From Alphaproteobacteria bacterium (lineage in GTDB: Bacteria; Pseudomonadota; Alphaproteobacteria; GCA-2731375): a DNA stretch of 9,931 nt. Position numbers and translations under genes: made by a program. This document shows, piece by piece, positions 6,844 to 9,931 of the stretch (position 1 is the first letter of the stretch; each line of letters begins with the position of its first letter). The stretch is from assembly GCA_028281075.1 (NCBI GenBank), contig JANQKO010000532.1, positions 1-9,931 of the forward strand. The letters are read 5' to 3'. The notes under the pieces were generated by a model. It was given only the letters and a program-made list of their open reading frames with translations. It was not told where the DNA came from and did not search any database.

Positions 6844-6874
6844 ATGCTGCTTTGCAGCATGCCGCTTCGGCGGC
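6844..6874 (-). terminator. Tandem small hairpins between tam and the parA remnant
   Basis: Two adjacent inverted repeats occur in the gap after tam. On the minus strand the first is GCCGC-CGAA-GCGGC (6874-6861) and the second is ATGCTGC-AAA-GCAGCAT (6860-6844). Neither is followed by a T-run. They may attenuate transcription or stabilise the tam 3' end; a role as a true terminator is uncertain because the downstream genes keep the same orientation at close spacing. Confidence 0.35.
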
Positions 6875-6881
6875 GCGGCGG

Positions 6882-7652
6882 TCAAGCGCCGGCGACGGCG
6901 ATCATGAACAGGCGGCGGAAGGGAAACAGCGTGCGGCCGTCGGATCGCGGCGGATAGGCCGCGGCGACGCGGGCGGCGTAATCGGCCTCGAAGCCGGCGC
7001 GCTCGGCCGCCGGCAGCGCGTCGAGCAGCGGCTTCAGCGCCGAGCCGCGGGTGAACGCGACCACCGGATTGTCGCCTTCCAGCACCTGGATATACTCGAC
7101 CTCCCAGATGTCGAGGGCGGCACAGTGCGGCCGCAGGATGTCGTAGTAGACCGCCGGCGCGGCCACGGGCGCGGCCCGCAACAGCGGCCGCAGCGTGCCG
7201 GCCCAGGGCCCGGCCTCGGCGGCGGCGACCATCTCGGTATGCGACGGCGCGCCATGGTTGCGCGGCATCTGCACCGCCAACACCCCGCCCGGCGCCAGCA
7301 GGCCGAGCAGGCGCGGAAACAGCCCGGCATGGTCGTCGAGCCAGTGCAGGGCGGCGTTGCTGTAGATCACGTCGGCCGGCGCATCAGGCCGCCAGTCGGC
7401 GATGCCGACGCGCGCGAACCGGACGTCGGGCAGCTTTTCCGTCGCCTTGGCCAGCATCTCCGGCGAGGTATCGATCCCGGTCAGATCGGCCTCGGGCCAG
7501 CGCGCGCGCAGCAGCGCCGTGACATTGCCCGGTCCGCAGCCGAGGTCGTGGACCATGGCCGGCCGCTCGGCCGGCACGCGCGCCAGCAGCTCGGCCGCCG
7601 GCCGCAGCCGCAGGTCGGCGAAGCGCAGATAGGTCTCGGGATCCCAGGTCAT
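6882..7652 (-). CDS. tam: Trans-aconitate 2-methyltransferase
   Basis: The 256-residue protein matches Tam over its full length. The N-terminus MTWDPETYLRFADLRLRPAA is the family signature. The SAM-binding motif I is VHDLGCGPGN (34-43), an acidic residue at GID (59-61) would contact the SAM ribose, and SNAALHWLDD (98-107) is the motif IV region. LFPFRRLFMIAVA closes the protein. Known reaction: methylation of trans-aconitate, a spontaneous isomer of cis-aconitate that inhibits the TCA cycle enzyme aconitase, using SAM; cytoplasmic. It begins 33 bp after the lipoprotein gene and is probably co-transcribed with it. The sequence before the ATG is only weakly Shine-Dalgarno-like (GCGGG). A related small-molecule methyltransferase is possible, but the specific N-terminal signature favours Tam. 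Confidence 0.92.
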   Translation of the reverse strand: MTWDPETYLRFADLRLRPAAELLARVPAERPAMVHDLGCGPGNVTALLRARWPEADLTGIDTSPEMLAKATEKLPDVRFARVGIADWRPDAPADVIYSNAALHWLDDHAGLFPRLLGLLAPGGVLAVQMPRNHGAPSHTEMVAAAEAGPWAGTLRPLLRAAPVAAPAVYYDILRPHCAALDIWEVEYIQVLEGDNPVVAFTRGSALKPLLDALPAAERAGFEADYAARVAAAYPPRSDGRTLFPFRRLFMIAVAGA

Positions 7653-7685
7653 GGCCCGCGATTGTGGCGCCTGCCGCGGGGCCGA

Positions 7686-8063
7686 TCAATCCTCGGAGAA
7701 CAGGCGTTCCCAGATCGGCCGCTTCCCGGCGCCGGCGGCGACGCCGGTTTCGCCGGCCCTGGCCCAGGCCTCCCGGCGTTCCAGCTCTTCCACCGTCGGA
7801 CCGGCCGCGCGCCGTCCGCCCGGATCGGGCACGTCATAGCATTCCACGTCGCCAAGGGTGTTGTAGCAATAGACCGGCGGCGGCGCGGCGGCGGGCCGCC
7901 GGTCGCAGATCGCTTCGCCGAACAGCAGGTTCTTGGCCGCGCAGTCGGCCTCGGCATAGGCCGACAGGGTCTCGTCGACCACGCTTTCGACCAGCATCGA
8001 GGTGCAGCCGGTGGCGGCGAGCGGCACGAGCAGGGCGAAAGCGGACAGGCGACGCCAGGACAT
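7686..8063 (-). CDS. Small cysteine-containing lipoprotein of unknown function
   Basis: The 125-residue product begins MSWRRLSAFALLVPLAATGC, a type II signal peptide with a somewhat relaxed lipobox (ATGC) and the lipidated Cys at residue 20. The mature part has four more cysteines (C41, C53, C66, C75). A compact motif VYCYNTLGDVECYDVPDP (64-81) places two of them 9 residues apart, and a charged Glu/Arg-rich tail follows a Pro/Ala-rich linker. I recognise no characterised family; similar short lipoproteins with a YCYxTLGxxxCY-like motif seem familiar from alphaproteobacteria, but I cannot name one. Predicted location: anchored to the inner or outer membrane, facing the periplasm. GGAG lies 9 bases before the ATG, supporting this start. 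It lies between the histidine kinase (89 bp gap) and tam (33 bp gap). No function is proposed. Confidence 0.75.
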   Translation of the reverse strand: MSWRRLSAFALLVPLAATGCTSMLVESVVDETLSAYAEADCAAKNLLFGEAICDRRPAAAPPPVYCYNTLGDVECYDVPDPGGRRAAGPTVEELERREAWARAGETGVAAGAGKRPIWERLFSED

Positions 8064-8134
8064 CGCGACGGGCTCCGGGACTGGGGAAAACGGCCGACAA
8101 CGGGGCTATTCTGCGGTTCCGGGCCTAACGGCTC

Positions 8135-8168
8135 GTTAACCCGCGTGGCGTGTTAACCCGCCTGGCGT
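8135..8168. repeat. 17-bp tandem duplication spanning the histidine kinase stop codon
   Basis: GTTAACCCGCGTGGCGT (8135-8151) is followed directly by GTTAACCCGCCTGGCGT (8152-8168), differing at one base. On the minus strand the first-read copy encodes the last kinase residues and its TAA stop; the second copy is untranslated. It looks like replication slippage. Each copy contains the palindrome GTTAAC. Confidence 0.8.
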
Positions 8169-9580
8169 GCAGGAACCGCGACCGGCGCCGCGGCGCCCGG
8201 CAGGTGGATGCGGAAGGTTGTGCCGCCGGCGTCGCTTTTCGCCAGCGCCAGATCGCCGCCATGCGCCTGCACCAGCTCGCGGGCGATCACCAGGCCCAGG
8301 CCGATGCCGCCGGCCCGGGCCGAGCCGGCGAAGGGCTGAAACAGGTTTTCCTTCGACTTCTCCGGCAGTCCCGGCCCGGTGTCCGCGACCTCGACGGCGA
8401 CATCGGCGCCGTCGGTCCCGGCCCGGATACGGACCTCGCCCGGCGCCCGCATGGCCTCGACGGCATTGCGGCCGAGATTGAGCAGCACCCGGAACAGTTG
8501 CTCGCGGTCGGCGTCGACGGCGAAGTCATCGCGCACCTCGTTACACCACCGCACGCGGCCGTCCGGCGGCAGCCCGACATGCGCGGCGACGTCGTCGATC
8601 AGCTCGGCCAGCATGAAGGGCTGCCGGTTGGGCGGGCTTTCCTCGGCCCGGCCGAAATTCAGGGTCTGCGTGCAGAGGCCGATGGCCCGGTCGATGGCGC
8701 CGATCAGCGTCGGCGTCACCCGGCGGACTTCCGGATCGTCGCTGCCGCTCAACCGGTCCGAGACCAGATGCGCGGTCGCCAGGATGTTGCGCAGATCGTG
8801 GTTGATCTTGCTGACGGCCGAGCCGAGCGCCGCCAGCCGGGTCTTTTGCTTCAGCGCCGCCCTGAGATCGCCCTGCATGGTCGCCAGCTCGCGCTCGGCC
8901 GTGCCGATCTCGTCGCCGCGGGCGCTGCGGGCGATGACGCTGCTGCCCGCCTCCGGCGCCTTGCGGAACGCCACCATGCTCTCGGTGATCCGGCGCATCG
9001 GCCGCACCATCAGGATATGCAGCGACAAATAGACCAGCGAGGCCGTCAGCAGCGAGATCACGATCGACAGGTTCAGGATATTCACCGAATAGGCGAGCAT
9101 GGCCGCGCGCAGCGGCGCCTCGTCCATCACCACCTCGATGAAGCCCGCGCCGTCCGGCACGTGGCCGACGACACGGATCACCCGGTCGCCGCGCAGCAGG
9201 GCGTCGAAGGCATCGACGATCAGGCCGACCGGCGCGGCGCCGCGCATGTCGAAGGTGGCGTCGATCGTCGGCGGCATTTCCTCGCCCAGCATCAGGGTGC
9301 GGAATTCGGGCCGCTTCAGCACGATCATGTGCACATCGGCGTTCTTCAACAGCTCGCCCTCGAGCTCGGCGCTGACCATGTAGTCCGGTGTCGCCTTCAG
9401 GGCGAGCGAGGCGAGAAAGGCGGAATTGAGCTGGGCATCGAGAAAGGTCATGCGGAAGCGCGCGATCGACGGCACGTAGATCAGCACCTCGCTCAGCATG
9501 ACGAAGAAGATCGTCAACACCAGCAGCCGCGACGACAGGCCGGTGGTCCATGACGGCAACGCGCGGCGCTCCCCATTCAT
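8153..9580 (-). CDS. Membrane-bound sensor histidine kinase (HAMP-HisKA-HATPase)
   Basis: The 475-residue protein has a TM helix at about 17-37, a periplasmic sensor region of about 125 residues, a second TM at about 166-190, and a HAMP linker starting at RPMRRITESM (193-202). The dimerisation/phosphotransfer helix carries SKINHDLRNIL (257-267). H261 is the likely phospho-acceptor, in an HDLRN box rather than the common HELRTP; the D and N at +1 and +4 match the phosphatase-competent H-[ED]-x-x-[TN] pattern. ATP-binding boxes are LLNLGRNAVEAM (366-377), DTGPGLP (400-406), FQPF (414-417) and GGIGLGLVIARELVQAHGG (424-442), all intact. It should autophosphorylate and pass phosphate to a response regulator, but none is adjacent in this window. 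The periplasmic domain matches no sensor fold I can name. The ATG at 9580 has no clear Shine-Dalgarno sequence, and the candidate promoter lies so close that a leaderless transcript is possible. Confidence 0.93.
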   Translation of the reverse strand: MNGERRALPSWTTGLSSRLLVLTIFFVMLSEVLIYVPSIARFRMTFLDAQLNSAFLASLALKATPDYMVSAELEGELLKNADVHMIVLKRPEFRTLMLGEEMPPTIDATFDMRGAAPVGLIVDAFDALLRGDRVIRVVGHVPDGAGFIEVVMDEAPLRAAMLAYSVNILNLSIVISLLTASLVYLSLHILMVRPMRRITESMVAFRKAPEAGSSVIARSARGDEIGTAERELATMQGDLRAALKQKTRLAALGSAVSKINHDLRNILATAHLVSDRLSGSDDPEVRRVTPTLIGAIDRAIGLCTQTLNFGRAEESPPNRQPFMLAELIDDVAAHVGLPPDGRVRWCNEVRDDFAVDADREQLFRVLLNLGRNAVEAMRAPGEVRIRAGTDGADVAVEVADTGPGLPEKSKENLFQPFAGSARAGGIGLGLVIARELVQAHGGDLALAKSDAGGTTFRIHLPGAAAPVAVPARQAG

Positions 9581-9586
9581 GCCACG

Positions 9587-9615
9587 AGCATAGCCTAAAA
9601 AGGCTGTCGGATTAA
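9587..9615 (-). promoter_or_regulatory. Candidate promoter for the histidine kinase, possibly leaderless
   Basis: On the minus strand TTAATC (9615-9610) and TATGCT (9592-9587) are separated by 17 bases. They match the sigma-70 consensus at 3/6 and 4/6 positions. The -10 box ends 6 bases before the ATG, so transcription would start at or next to the start codon. This fits the absence of a Shine-Dalgarno sequence. Weak evidence by match score, better by position. Confidence 0.3.
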
Positions 9616-9642
9616 GGCCTTAAGCCTTTAGCCGGTAACCGG
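9612..9642. promoter_or_regulatory. Two palindromes upstream of the histidine kinase, possible operators
   Basis: TTAAGGCCTTAA (9612-9623) is a perfect 12-bp palindrome and CCGGTAACCGG (9632-9642) is an 11-bp palindrome with a central base. Both lie in an AT-richer patch 32-62 bases before the kinase start, and the first overlaps the candidate -35 box. This arrangement is typical of regulator binding sites, but no specific regulator can be named. Confidence 0.35.
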
Positions 9643-9931
9643 GGCAAAAGTCCGGGCGGTTTGTCATCGTCCCCGGACCACGGTCATGCCGGCCCGCGCG
9701 ACCGTGAAGAAAGCGCCCAAGACCCGCCCCCAATTGTCATGCCGGCGGCGGCCGGCATCCATGGGCTTGGCCACCCGTCGAACGACAACGTCTTCGGGTT
9801 CCCGGCACCGGCAACGGTCTCCCGCCAAGGTCATGCTGGCGGAGCCTGCCCCGGCGCAGGCCGGGGGCGGCTATTCATAGGCACCCGACCGCAGGCACGG
9901 CGCTTACCGGCAAAGCACATGGATGCCGGCC
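9643..9931. repeat. Intergenic region with REP-like repeats
   Basis: No coding region is supported here. GTCATGCYGGC occurs at 9683, 9736 and 9830. The 9736 copy forms a hairpin, ATGCCGGC-GGCG-GCCGGCAT (9739-9758), and runs on into CCATG. The last 14 bases of the window (CATGGATGCCGGCC, 9918-9931) are the exact reverse complement of 9750-9763, so an inverted copy begins at the window edge. The 9830 copy is degenerate, with a GCCCCGGCGCAGGCCGGGG palindromic part. The pattern resembles dispersed intergenic REP/BIME elements of alphaproteobacteria. Confidence 0.55.

Noticed and set aside
6828..9553. Two long plus-strand frames (442 and 467 codons)
   Set aside because: Antisense to tam, the lipoprotein and the histidine kinase, all of which show clear family motifs; no recognisable domain in the plus-strand translations.
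1..9931. CRISPR array, tRNA/rRNA genes, insertion sequence or phage genes
   Set aside because: No regularly spaced repeats, cloverleaf-like sequences or transposase/integrase motifs were seen.

Overview
The window looks like chromosomal DNA of a GC-rich alphaproteobacterium. A Rhodospirillales-type lineage is my guess, from codon bias and protein style only. Every gene I can support lies on the minus strand, so the order below runs from high to low coordinates, in the direction of transcription. The long plus-strand open frames are shadows of these genes.

Region A (9581-9931) is a non-coding stretch. It holds short REP-like inverted repeats built on GTCATGCCGGC/GCCGGCATCCATG and a small AT-richer patch with two palindromes, just in front of a histidine kinase gene. 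Region B (9580-6882) encodes a two-TM sensor histidine kinase with no response regulator beside it, a small cysteine-containing lipoprotein of unknown function, and trans-aconitate 2-methyltransferase (tam). A 17-bp tandem duplication spans the kinase stop codon.

Region C (6817-3246) begins with a ParA-type ATPase gene that seems to have lost its middle. The Walker A half and the C-terminal tail are both recognisable, but they lie in different frames with about 100 residues missing. Then follow a SAM hydrolase (DUF62 family), a P1/S58 (DmpA-like) peptidase, and a periplasmic SBP_bac_5 peptide-type binding protein without permease genes. The first two junctions are ATGA overlaps and the third is a 31-bp gap, so this reads as one transcription unit. 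A 14-bp perfect hairpin 20 bp after the binding-protein stop codon closes it.

Region D (2983-1, running off the left edge) is a tightly overlapped three-gene cassette: a HAD phosphatase fused to a UbiA-type phosphoribosyltransferase, a GtrA-family membrane protein, and a DprE1-like FAD oxidase cut by the window edge. By homology with the mycobacterial Rv3806c/Rv3789/DprE1 set, it should make polyprenyl-phosphoryl arabinofuranose (or its keto intermediate) as a lipid-linked sugar donor. The DprE2-like reductase is not in view and may lie just beyond position 1. By eye this cassette is visibly less GC-rich than region C.

The observations most worth following are the fused arabinose-donor cassette in a Gram-negative background, the internally deleted parA, and the SAM hydrolase/P1 peptidase/binding-protein unit, whose joint role is unknown.
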